Shown: one piece after another, positions 7,241 to 14,257 of the stretch | Position numbering within the stretch: the first letter of the stretch is position 1 | Layout of the letters: every line of letters begins with the position of its first letter | NCBI GenBank assembly: GCA_023391005.1 | Contig: JAEWBS010000114.1 | Span: forward strand, 1-16,998 | DNA: 16,998 nt | Direction of reading: 5' to 3' | Source: Bacillota bacterium | Lineage (GTDB): Bacteria > Bacillota > Clostridia > Oscillospirales > Ruminococcaceae | Notes under the pieces: model-generated | The model's input: the letters and a program-made list of their open reading frames with translations, nothing else | What the model was told of the DNA's origin: nothing | Databases searched by the model: none | Program-made: the position numbers and the translations under genes

Positions 7241-8038
7241 ATGAAAAAGGTCCTCACCATCGCGGGCTCGGACTGCAGCGGCGGCGCCGGTATTCAAGCC
7301 GACATCAAAACAATGACGGCGCACGGCGTCTACGCGATGAGCGCCATCACCGCGTTGACCGCACAGAACACCACCGGCGTCTACGGCGTGCTTGAAGCGA
7401 CGCCCGAATTTGTCGGGCAGCAGCTCGACTGCATCTTTCAAGATATCCGCCCCGATGCCGTTAAAATAGGCATGGTGTCAAACGCGGGCATCATTGAGAT
7501 TATCGCGAAAAAGCTCTGCGATTATCGGGCACAGAATATCGTCGTCGACCCGGTTATGGTCTCGACGAGCGGCAGCCGCCTGATGTCCGACGGCGCGCTC
7601 GAGACGCTTAAAACAAAACTGCTGCCGCTGGCGGCGGTCATCACCCCGAACATTCCCGAGGCTGAGTGCCTCTGCGGCTTTGCGGTGCACAGCACCGACG
7701 ACATGCTGCGCGCCGCAAAGGCGATGGAAAAGCTTTTAAAGGGCGGCATCCTGCTAAAAGGCGGCCACCTGAGCGACTCCGCCGACGATCTGCTGCTTTG
7801 TAACGGCGAGGCGCATTGGTACCACTCGGCGCGGGTATCTAACCCCAATAACCACGGCACCGGCTGCACGCTTTCGTCGGCCATCGCCTGCAATCTGGCG
7901 CTGGGGCATCCACTGCCTGAGGCTGTCGGGCTTGCCAAGCGCTATATCACCGGCGCTTTATCGGCCATGCTCGATTTAGGGCAGGGCAGCGGTCCTTTAA
8001 ACCACTGCTTTGACATCAGACGGGGGGCGGTACAATGA
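7241..8038 (+). CDS. thiD: Hydroxymethylpyrimidine/phosphomethylpyrimidine kinase
   Basis: ThiD phosphorylates hydroxymethylpyrimidine (HMP) twice with ATP to give HMP-PP, the pyrimidine half of thiamine. The 265-aa length is normal. Seen in sequence: TIAGSDCSGGAGIQADIKT (6-24), the substrate-binding start of the ribokinase-like fold; VVDPVMVSTSG (101-111); TPNIPEAE (135-142); and the anion hole and catalytic loop NHGTGCT (204-210). The ATG at 7241 begins exactly at MKKVLTIAGSD. The longer open frame would start inside the riboswitch and is rejected. An AAAGGAAG ribosome binding site is upstream. It is the first gene of the operon, and its stop overlaps the next start by ATGA. Confidence 0.96.
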   Translation: MKKVLTIAGSDCSGGAGIQADIKTMTAHGVYAMSAITALTAQNTTGVYGVLEATPEFVGQQLDCIFQDIRPDAVKIGMVSNAGIIEIIAKKLCDYRAQNIVVDPVMVSTSGSRLMSDGALETLKTKLLPLAAVITPNIPEAECLCGFAVHSTDDMLRAAKAMEKLLKGGILLKGGHLSDSADDLLLCNGEAHWYHSARVSNPNNHGTGCTLSSAIACNLALGHPLPEAVGLAKRYITGALSAMLDLGQGSGPLNHCFDIRRGAVQ

Positions 8039-8346
8039 ACGCCAGCGTTGCTATTCAGGTGCTGCCCAAGGTAGAGGGCGACGAGACGCTGCGCATTGTC
8101 GACGCCGTCATTTCTTATATCAAATTCAGCGGCCTGCGCTATGTGGTCGGCCCGTTTGAGACGACGATTGAGGGCGATTATGACGCGCTGATGGAGATCG
8201 TCAAGCAGTGCGCGCTCATCTGTGTCCGCGAGGGCGCGCCCAGCGTCATGAGCTATGTCAAGATCAGCTATAACCCCGATGGCGTCTGGACGATTGACGA
8301 AAAAACAGCCAAGCATCAGCAAAACGGGGGGAGCACAGTACTATGA
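8035..8346 (+). CDS. Thiamine-binding protein, DUF77/YkoF-type
   Basis: This 103-aa cytoplasmic protein belongs to the small ferredoxin-like thiamine-binding family (PF01910, MTH1187/YqgV-like). Typical stretches are AIQVLPKVEG near the N-terminus, VDAVISYIKFSGLRYVVGPFETTIEGD in the middle and SYVKISYNPD at the end. Relatives such as B. subtilis YkoF bind thiamine or its pyrimidine moiety. A role as carrier or buffer of the salvaged intermediate is inferred, not shown. It overlaps thiD upstream and thiW downstream by ATGA on both sides, so it is tightly coupled to pyrimidine phosphorylation and thiazole uptake. Confidence 0.88.
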   Translation: MNASVAIQVLPKVEGDETLRIVDAVISYIKFSGLRYVVGPFETTIEGDYDALMEIVKQCALICVREGAPSVMSYVKISYNPDGVWTIDEKTAKHQQNGGSTVL

Positions 8347-8843
8347 ACACCGTTAAAATTCGTAAAATGGTGCTGACGGCCATGTTTGCCTGCTTGAGCT
8401 TCGTGCTGTGCACCTTTGTTTATTTTCCGTCGATGGCCCCGTTCCAGCATTTTGTCAATGTGTTGGCGGCGGTGTTCTTAGGGCCGTGGTACGGTCTCGC
8501 CGCCGCGTTTTTAACCGGTATTATGCGCATGATGAGCGGCAGAACGATTCAGGCGCTCGTGGGAGCGGTTTTCGGTGCTTTTCTATCGGGACTGCTCTAT
8601 CAAAGAACCAAGCGCCTGTGGGCGGCCGTTGCGGGTGAGGTCATCGGCACCGGCTTTATCAGCGCGATGGTCGCCTATCCGCTTATGAAGCTGTGGTATG
8701 GGCTCGACGCGCAGTCGCCGTTTTATTACATTCCGTTTTACACACCCTCCTCGATGATGGGCGCATTTCTCGCGGTGCTGGTGTTAGGCGCGCTTAAGCG
8801 CTCGGGTGCGCTGCAACGCCTGCTCGATAATCTCAACCGGTAA
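8343..8843 (+). CDS. thiW: ThiW, ECF transporter substrate-binding subunit (thiazole)
   Basis: The 166-aa very hydrophobic protein has about five or six predicted helices. It matches the ThiW S-component family, assigned to uptake of the thiazole precursor hydroxyethylthiazole. Characteristic parts are the FVLCTFVYFPSMAPFQHFVN segment, LGPWYGLAAAFLTGIMRM, and GEVIGTGFISAMVAYPLMKL. S-components need a shared ECF energising module (EcfA, EcfA', EcfT), which is not in this window. It overlaps the DUF77 gene by ATGA and lies 146 nt before thiM, the kinase for its presumed cargo. The C-terminal KRSGALQRLLDNLNR tail is cytoplasmic-looking. Confidence 0.92.
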   Translation: MNTVKIRKMVLTAMFACLSFVLCTFVYFPSMAPFQHFVNVLAAVFLGPWYGLAAAFLTGIMRMMSGRTIQALVGAVFGAFLSGLLYQRTKRLWAAVAGEVIGTGFISAMVAYPLMKLWYGLDAQSPFYYIPFYTPSSMMGAFLAVLVLGALKRSGALQRLLDNLNR

Positions 8844-8989
8844 AAATAGGATCTCTTTGGCCCTCAGGCCGTTTGGCGGCGCTGCCTTCCTTGACAGCTG
8901 TCGTCCGCCCGCGTCGCCCATCTTTCCAAACAACAAAAATCCGCGAAAACCCACAACTGTTAGATATTCGTATAAAAAGGGAGAAGCCA

Positions 8990-9805
8990 ATGAAACAGAC
9001 CTTGCAAAATATACGCGCTCAAAAACCGCTCGTGCATTGTATCACCAATTTTGTCACCGTCAACGACTGCGCCAATATCATCCTCGCAATCGGCGGCACG
9101 CCAACGATGGCGCATGACCGCCGCGAGGTTGAGGAGATTGCGTCGGTCGCGTCGGCGCTGGTTTTAAATATCGGCACCGTGGGGGATATCGACGCGATGA
9201 TTCTGGCCGGCAAGCGCGCCAACGCGCTGGGTAAGCCGGTGGTGCTCGACCCCGTCGCGGCGGGGGCCTCTAAGCTGCGCGGCGAGAGCTGCGCGCGCAT
9301 CCTAAAAGAAGTTCGACTCTCGGTTATCCGGGGCAATATTTCGGAGATTAAGGCGCTGGCGGTCGGGCACTCCGACACACGGGGCGTCGATGCGGGCGCG
9401 GGTGACGCCGTCACCGAAGAAAATCTTGACGCCGTCTGCGGGATGGCACAGGAATTTGCCAAAGCGACCGGCGCGGTTATCGCAATCTCGGGCAGGCTCG
9501 ACATCATCGCCGACGCGCACCGCGTCTGCGTGATCACAAACGGCTGCGCCGAGATGGCGCAGATTACCGGCAGCGGTTGCATGTTGACATCACTGATTGG
9601 CGTCTTCGCGGGCGCGCAACCGGACGATGTCTACACCGCTACCGTCGAGGCCGTCTCGGCCATGGGGCTGTGCGGTGAGCTGGCGCGCGACAAAATGCTT
9701 GAAACCCGGGCGGGTACGGCGTCGTTTAGAACCTATCTCATCGACGCCGTCAACCTGCTTAACGACGAACAGTTAGAGGGAGGACAACGCATTGAAAATC
9801 GATAA
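8990..9805 (+). CDS. thiM: Hydroxyethylthiazole kinase
   Basis: ThiM phosphorylates 4-methyl-5-hydroxyethylthiazole with ATP, so that salvaged thiazole can enter thiamine synthesis. The 271-aa length is normal. Seen: KPLVHCITNFVTVNDCAN (12-29), the family's N-terminal signature; GGTPTMAHDRREVEE; LDPVAAGAS (86-94); VIRGNISEI (112-120); GAGDAV (136-141); and the ITGSGCM loop with catalytic cysteine C197. I chose the ATG at 8990 because AAGGGAGAAG precedes it and the family signature follows at normal distance; the open frame extends 39 codons further without a site. Its 3' end overlaps thiE by 14 nt. Confidence 0.96.
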   Translation: MKQTLQNIRAQKPLVHCITNFVTVNDCANIILAIGGTPTMAHDRREVEEIASVASALVLNIGTVGDIDAMILAGKRANALGKPVVLDPVAAGASKLRGESCARILKEVRLSVIRGNISEIKALAVGHSDTRGVDAGAGDAVTEENLDAVCGMAQEFAKATGAVIAISGRLDIIADAHRVCVITNGCAEMAQITGSGCMLTSLIGVFAGAQPDDVYTATVEAVSAMGLCGELARDKMLETRAGTASFRTYLIDAVNLLNDEQLEGGQRIENR

Positions 9806-10433
9806 AAACGCCATGCGGCTTTACGTCGTGACCGACCGCACATGGCTCAACGGCGCGTCGCTTGAAAGCACCGTCGAAAAGGTGCTAGCCGCCGGTGCGA
9901 CCTTTTTGCAGCTGCGCGAGAAGGATTTGACCGACGCCGAATTCCTAACCGAGGCCGAAAAAATGAAGCCCATCGCCCAAAAATATAATATTCCGTTTGT
10001 GATAAACGACAATGTTGAGGTCGCGATCCGGTGCGGCGCCGATGGCGTACATGTCGGCCAGTCGGACATTATGGACAGGGACATCCGCGCGCTGATCGGG
10101 CCGGATAAGATTTTGGGCATCTCGGCCAACACGGTTGAGACGGCAAAGCGCGCCGAAGCGAGCGGGGCCGACTATATCGGCGTCGGCGCCGTGTTTAACA
10201 CTGCAACCAAAAAGGACGCGCAGGCCATCAGCGCTCAGCGACTGCGCGAGATTTGCGACGCTGTCAGCATTCCGGTTGTGGCCATTGGCGGCATTAACGA
10301 ACAGAATATTTTGCAGCTTGCGGGCAGCGGCATCGACGGCGTAGCGGTCATCTCGGCCATTTTTGCAAAGGACGATCCCGCCGCCGCAACCGCCGCGCTG
10401 CGTGAACTCAGCGAAAGGGTGGTGGCGGTTTAA
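9792..10433 (+). CDS. thiE: Thiamine-phosphate synthase, TTG start
   Basis: ThiE condenses HMP-PP with thiazole phosphate to give thiamine monophosphate. The 213-aa TIM barrel shows the family motifs: YVVTDR (11-16), QLREKD (40-45), INDNVEVA (71-78), DGVHVGQSD (84-92), GISANTVETA (109-118), ADYIGVGAVFNTATKKDA (126-143) and VVAIGGI (162-168). The best start is TTG at 9792, 6 nt after GGGAGGAC, giving MKIDKNAMRL; the internal ATG seven codons later has no ribosome binding site at useful distance. The gene begins inside the end of thiM and ends 1 nt before the HAD gene start codon. Confidence 0.95.
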   Translation: MKIDKNAMRLYVVTDRTWLNGASLESTVEKVLAAGATFLQLREKDLTDAEFLTEAEKMKPIAQKYNIPFVINDNVEVAIRCGADGVHVGQSDIMDRDIRALIGPDKILGISANTVETAKRAEASGADYIGVGAVFNTATKKDAQAISAQRLREICDAVSIPVVAIGGINEQNILQLAGSGIDGVAVISAIFAKDDPAAATAALRELSERVVAV

Positions 10434-10434
10434 A

Positions 10435-11097
10435 ATGAATAAACGCTTTGCCATTTTTGATATGGACGGCACGCTCATCGATTCAATGCCGGTGTGGCGG
10501 GGGCTGGGGGCGAGCTTCCTGCGCCTGCACGGCGTTACCCCGCCCGACGATCTGCGCAAGATCATCGCGCCGCTGACGCTGCCGCAGTCGGCGGAATATT
10601 TTCAGACGCTTGGCGTCGCGGGCGCCGTCGATGAAATTGTCGGCGCGCTCAACACCTATATGCGTGCGCAGTATGAGACGACGATCGGCCGGCGCGAGGG
10701 CGTCATGACCTATCTCGAGGCGCTGAAATCGCTTGGCGTGCGCTGCTGCATCGCGACCGCCACCGACGAGCGGCTCGCGCACATCTGCTTAAACCGGCTC
10801 GGGCTGCTGCACTATTTTGAATTTATTATGAGCTGTGAGACGATCGGCGTCGGTAAGACCGACCCGGCGGTCTACAACGCGGCGGCCCAAAGGCTGGGGG
10901 CTGCCCCCGCCGATATCGCCGTCTATGAGGACGCCCCCTACGCCGCCGAAACGGCCAAACAAGCAGGGTATTACGTTATCGGCGTGCACGACCCCTCGGC
11001 CGAGCGGCATCAGGCACGGTTAAAGCTGACCATCGACGAATATCTGACCGATTACGCCGCTGCCGCCGCGGCGCTGATCGGGGAGGTGGCGGTATGA
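10435..11097 (+). CDS. HAD-IA family phosphatase in thiamine operon
   Basis: The 220-aa protein has the full set of haloacid dehalogenase motifs: DMDGT (9-13, nucleophile D9 and acid D11), a motif II threonine in IATATDE (107-112), K141 in GKTDPAVY as motif III, and YEDAPYAAETA (164-174) with E165 and D166 as motif IV. The cap is a small helical domain between motifs I and II, as in the beta-phosphoglucomutase/phosphatase subfamily. Lying between thiE and the ABC genes, it probably removes phosphate from a pathway intermediate; thiamine monophosphate is one guess. The start is 1 nt past the thiE stop, with AAAGGGTGG upstream. Family assignment is firm; the substrate is open. Confidence 0.88.
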   Translation: MNKRFAIFDMDGTLIDSMPVWRGLGASFLRLHGVTPPDDLRKIIAPLTLPQSAEYFQTLGVAGAVDEIVGALNTYMRAQYETTIGRREGVMTYLEALKSLGVRCCIATATDERLAHICLNRLGLLHYFEFIMSCETIGVGKTDPAVYNAAAQRLGAAPADIAVYEDAPYAAETAKQAGYYVIGVHDPSAERHQARLKLTIDEYLTDYAAAAAALIGEVAV

Positions 11098-11123
11098 CCT
11101 TTACCGCCGTTATGGAGGATTAG
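11094..11123 (+). other. Nine-codon minicistron between HAD gene and ABC ATPase
   Basis: An ATG overlapping the HAD stop by ATGA opens a nine-codon frame, MTFTAVMED, that stops with TAG 2 nt before the ATPase start codon. Its last codons contain the GGAGG (11114-11118) that serves the ATPase. It is probably a coupling device or a gene remnant rather than a functional peptide. Confidence 0.35.
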
Positions 11124-11125
11124 CG

Positions 11126-11881
11126 ATGCTGTCGCTAAAAGAGGTGACCTATCAATATCCGAAGGAACCGGCCCCGACCATCAAGGGGCTGTCCTTTGAC
11201 GTGCGGCCGGGGGAATTCGTCTCGCTCGTCGGGGTCAGCGGCTGCGGCAAGAGCACAATTTTCAAGCTGATCAATGGTCTGCTCGCCCCCGATTCGGGGA
11301 CGATTCGCGTCGGTGGCGCGCCAATTAACGGTAAGCGCCGTTATTGCGGCTACATGCCGCAGCGCGATTTGCTGTTCCCGTGGCGCACCGTGGCCGATAA
11401 TCTAAAGTTGCCGCTTGAGATCGCGGGCGGTATGTCCAAACCCGAGATGCGGCGGCGTGCGGCCGAGATGCTTGGCGAGGTGGGGCTGTCCGGCTGTGGG
11501 CATAAATATCCGTCCGAGCTGTCGGGCGGCATGCGGCAGCGCGCCGCGTTCGGGCGCACGGTGCTGACCGGCTGTGAGCTGTTGCTGCTCGACGAGCCGT
11601 TCTCAGCGCTCGATTTCCTCACGCGCGTCGCTATGCAGGAGTGGCTGCTCGAGCAGGCGGCACATACGAATAAGACGATTCTGTTCATCACCCACGATGT
11701 CGAAGAGGCGGTGCTCCTTTCGAATCGTATTTTGGTCGTGGCGCAGACGCCGATTGAAACGCTCATCGATGTTCCGGTGCCGTTGCCCTACCCGCGCAGC
11801 CGCGATATGCTTGCTTTGCCCGAGATCATCGGTCTGCGCGAGCAGTTGGTCACGCTGTTGAGAAAGCAGGTGACATTATGA
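11126..11881 (+). CDS. thiZ: ABC transporter ATPase, thiamine-precursor importer (ThiZ-type)
   Basis: The 251-aa ATP-binding subunit belongs to the NitT/TauT-like group. Motifs: Walker A GVSGCGKST (36-44), Q-loop glutamine at about Q79, signature LSGGMRQR (132-139), Walker B LLLLDEPFSALD (152-163) and H-loop histidine H190 in FITHDVEEA. It powers the permease and lipoprotein encoded next. The thiamine-pyrimidine role comes from the THI-controlled operon and from the ThiY-like binding protein, not from the ATPase itself. GGAGG lies 7 nt before the ATG. The stop overlaps the permease start by ATGA. Confidence 0.9.
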   Translation: MLSLKEVTYQYPKEPAPTIKGLSFDVRPGEFVSLVGVSGCGKSTIFKLINGLLAPDSGTIRVGGAPINGKRRYCGYMPQRDLLFPWRTVADNLKLPLEIAGGMSKPEMRRRAAEMLGEVGLSGCGHKYPSELSGGMRQRAAFGRTVLTGCELLLLDEPFSALDFLTRVAMQEWLLEQAAHTNKTILFITHDVEEAVLLSNRILVVAQTPIETLIDVPVPLPYPRSRDMLALPEIIGLREQLVTLLRKQVTL

Positions 11882-13161
11882 AAAAACAGAATGTCCGTCT
11901 AAACGTGCCTACGCCTGTGGGGAAGACACAAGCGACCGGCACCGAAGGGCAAATGCCCCTCGCGGCGGAACAAAACGTCCATCCAAACGCATCTATAGCC
12001 GTTGAGAAAGCGCGAACAATCCCTCCGGAGAAGCAGAACGCTGGTATAAGCATCCCGGAGATTGCCGATAAGGCGCAGACGGCTTGTGCCAACGTGCCAA
12101 TAACCCATGTAAAAGGGCAAAACACCCCATACAAAGAGGCTATAACCGTTGAGGAGCATCGGAGCGCCTGTGGCAGACATCCAACCACCCCTTCGGAAAG
12201 ACAGAACGCTGATATAAACATCTCTATAACTGTTGATAAAACGCAGACGACCTGCACCGAAGCGCCGATAGTCTCCGTCAAAGAACAGAACATTGAGGCA
12301 AAAACGTCAATAATCGCATCGGCGTCACAGATCATCCGCACAGAAGAGCCGATGATTAGCCCTGAGGTACATATGACCTCCAGCGGAGAACAAAAAGTCC
12401 TTAAAAAGCTGGCGTATAGCTCCGCCAATCTGCCTGCAACCGGTCTTGTGGCGCTGCTGCTTCTGCTGTGGCAGGGCGTCGCCATGCGGCTGGGCGCGGC
12501 CTACATTCTGCCGTCGCCCACCCAGATTCTGGCCCGGCTGTGGGCGCTGCGCGAGCCGCTGCTGCGGGTGCATCTGCCCGCCACCATGCTTGTAACCGCT
12601 GTCGGACTGCTCATTTCAATCGGTCTGGGCCTGCTGCTCGCAATCGCGATGGACGCAAGCCCCCTAGCCGAGAAGGCGTTTTACCCGATCATCATCGCGT
12701 CGCAGACCATCCCCACGACGGCGATCGCGCCGCTGTTCGTGCTATGGTTCGGCTACGGCATCTGGAGTAAAGTGCTCGTCACGGTGCTGATCACCTTTTT
12801 TCCGATTACCATCTCAATGTTCGACGGCTTTCGCTCGGTCAAAACCGAAATGGAGGAGCTGCTGTTCACCTACGGCGCGCGTAGGCGTGATATTTTCGTC
12901 AAGCTCAAGCTGCCCGCCGCGCTGCCTTATTTCTTCTCGGCGATCAAGATGGCGGTTCCGCTGTCGATCATCGGCGCGGCCATCGGTGAATGGCTCGGGG
13001 CGCAAAGCGGGCTGGGCTACTTTTCCCGTCGGATGATGACCCAGCTCGACGGCGCGGGTGTATTCGCGCCCATCGTGCTGCTGTCGGCTGTGGCGATGCT
13101 CATCGTCGGGCTGATCAGCCTGCTTGAGCGCGCGGTCATCCGCTGGCGTAAGGAACTATAA
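11878..13161 (+). CDS. thiX: ABC permease, ThiX-type, with repeat-built N-terminal extension
   Basis: The last 255 or so residues are an ordinary NitT/TauT-like permease: a first helix near 183-202, AYILPSPTQIL, the EELLFTYGARRRDIFVKLKLPAALPYFFSAIK coupling (EAA) region, then GEWLGAQSGLGYF. Before it comes an extension of about 170 aa that such permeases lack. It is built of degenerate 28-residue units beginning with QN, spaced 28, 21, 28, 28, 28 and 35 residues. It is hydrophilic, has cysteines at 70, 98 and 126, and uses ATA for 8 of 17 isoleucines; I see no ATA in the permease part. ATGA overlap with thiZ favours the long start. An in-frame ATG at 12373 with GAGG 5 nt upstream would give a normal 262-aa permease. 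Confidence 0.88.
   Translation: MKKQNVRLNVPTPVGKTQATGTEGQMPLAAEQNVHPNASIAVEKARTIPPEKQNAGISIPEIADKAQTACANVPITHVKGQNTPYKEAITVEEHRSACGRHPTTPSERQNADINISITVDKTQTTCTEAPIVSVKEQNIEAKTSIIASASQIIRTEEPMISPEVHMTSSGEQKVLKKLAYSSANLPATGLVALLLLLWQGVAMRLGAAYILPSPTQILARLWALREPLLRVHLPATMLVTAVGLLISIGLGLLLAIAMDASPLAEKAFYPIIIASQTIPTTAIAPLFVLWFGYGIWSKVLVTVLITFFPITISMFDGFRSVKTEMEELLFTYGARRRDIFVKLKLPAALPYFFSAIKMAVPLSIIGAAIGEWLGAQSGLGYFSRRMMTQLDGAGVFAPIVLLSAVAMLIVGLISLLERAVIRWRKEL
11887..12390 (+). repeat. Degenerate in-frame tandem repeats, 84 bp period with 21-bp quantum
   Basis: Units start with CAG or CAA followed by AAC/AAT at 11887, 11971, 12034, 12118, 12202 and 12286, and a decayed CAAAAA at 12391. Their lengths are 84, 63, 84, 84, 84 and 105 bp, all multiples of 21. 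The peptide consensus per unit is roughly QN-x5-SITVDK-x-QT-x-CTE-x-PI-x2-VKE. Sampled 60-nt lines in the tract are about 40-55% G+C, against about 72% for the first full line of the permease domain. The complementary strand is also free of stops throughout. Confidence 0.85.
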
Positions 13162-13186
13162 CCGATTAAAAGGAGATAAAATATTT

Positions 13187-14197
13187 ATGAAAAAGCTGTT
13201 TTCAATCCTGCTCGCGGCGCTGATGCTGCTGGTCGCTGTCGGGTGCGGTGCAAAGCCCTCGGCGATACCCGCCGAATCGGGTCAGGCGGCCCCGCTCAAA
13301 GAAATCGACGTCGTGCTCGACTGGTACCCCAACGCGCTGCACGCTTTTATGTACACCGCGATTCAAAAGGGCTATTACGCCGAGGAGGGGCTCAAGGTCA
13401 ACATCCGTTTCCCGTCCAACGCCAACGATGCCATGTCGCTGGTCGCGGCGGGTAGGGCGCAGGTCGGGCTTTATTACCAGCAGGACGTCATTATGGCGCG
13501 GGCCAATCAGCAGGTGCCGGTGCGTTCCATCGGCGCGGTGGTGCAGTCGCCGCTTAATATCGTGCTGAATCTTAAAAGTGCCAATATCCATTCCCCGACC
13601 GATCTCATCGGCAAAACGATCGGCCATGCCGGTACCGAGCTCAACGAGGCGCTGATCCGCAGCATGATGCAAAACGTCGGGGCCGATTACAGCGACGTCA
13701 CGATGATCGACGTCGGCTTTGACCTCATGAGTTCGATGACCACCGGCAATGTCGACGCCACGATCGGTTGCTTTGTCAACCACGAGGTACCGCAGCTTAT
13801 CGAAGAGGGCTTTGAGGTCGATTATTTCTCGGTGGATGCCTATGGCGTGCCGACCTATTATGAGGGCGTGTTCATGGCAAACGATGATATGATCAAAAAC
13901 GACCCCGAAACGCTCAGGGCCTTTCTGCGGGCGAGCGCCAAGGGCTTTGCCGATATGAAGGCCGACCCCGAAGAGGCGCTCGCGATTTTGCTCAAAAACC
14001 AAAATGAGGAGAACTTTCCGCTCTCCGAGTCGGTTGAGCGCCAGAGCATGACGACGCTGTTGCCGCTGATGGAAAACGACGCGGCACCCTTCCTCTCGCA
14101 GAGCGAAGCGGTCTGGCAGCAGAATATCGACTGGCTGTACGAGCAGGGCTTGATTACTGAAAAGCCGTTCGTTTCAGACCTGATGGCGACGCTGTAA
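13187..14197 (+). CDS. thiY: Thiamine-pyrimidine ABC substrate-binding lipoprotein (ThiY/NMT1-like)
   Basis: The 336-aa protein begins with a lipoprotein signal, MKKLFSILLAALMLLVAVGC, with lipidation expected at C20. It is thus anchored outside the membrane. The mature part starts with VVLDWYPNALHAFMYTAIQKGYYAEEG (42-68), the NMT1/ThiY-family signature, and continues with SIGAVVQSPLNIVLN. Known relatives bind N-formyl-aminopyrimidine or HMP and deliver it to the permease. I chose the ATG at 13187 because AAAAGGAGA precedes it and the signal peptide starts there. It is the last gene of the operon, 25 nt after the permease stop. The exact ligand is inferred; lack of tenA nearby leaves HMP or the formyl form open. 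Confidence 0.92.
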   Translation: MKKLFSILLAALMLLVAVGCGAKPSAIPAESGQAAPLKEIDVVLDWYPNALHAFMYTAIQKGYYAEEGLKVNIRFPSNANDAMSLVAAGRAQVGLYYQQDVIMARANQQVPVRSIGAVVQSPLNIVLNLKSANIHSPTDLIGKTIGHAGTELNEALIRSMMQNVGADYSDVTMIDVGFDLMSSMTTGNVDATIGCFVNHEVPQLIEEGFEVDYFSVDAYGVPTYYEGVFMANDDMIKNDPETLRAFLRASAKGFADMKADPEEALAILLKNQNEENFPLSESVERQSMTTLLPLMENDAAPFLSQSEAVWQQNIDWLYEQGLITEKPFVSDLMATL

Positions 14198-14224
14198 CGG
14201 CTATAACAACCACACAACGATTTT

Positions 14225-14257
14225 ACGGGCCCCCGCATACTTTATGCGGGGGCCCGT
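14225..14257. terminator. Perfect 15-bp hairpin after thiY, weak terminator
   Basis: ACGGGCCCCCGCATA (14225-14239) is fully complementary to TATGCGGGGGCCCGT (14243-14257) around a 3-nt loop, 27 nt after the thiY stop. There is no T run after it on the plus strand and only a poor one on the minus strand. It may end transcription inefficiently or protect the 3' end from exonucleases. Confidence 0.6.

Noticed and set aside
8891..8896. TTGACA in the thiW-thiM gap as an internal promoter
   Set aside because: The sequence 16-18 nt downstream is GC-rich with no -10 box. TATAAA at 8971 would place the start of transcription inside the thiM ribosome binding site.
11887..12390. The repeat tract as a CRISPR array
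   Set aside because: Units are degenerate, have no alternating identical repeats and unique spacers, and are kept in the coding frame.
13202..14002. Minus-strand open frame of 266 codons opposite thiY
   Set aside because: Shadow of a well-supported lipoprotein gene; histidine/arginine-rich with no domain.
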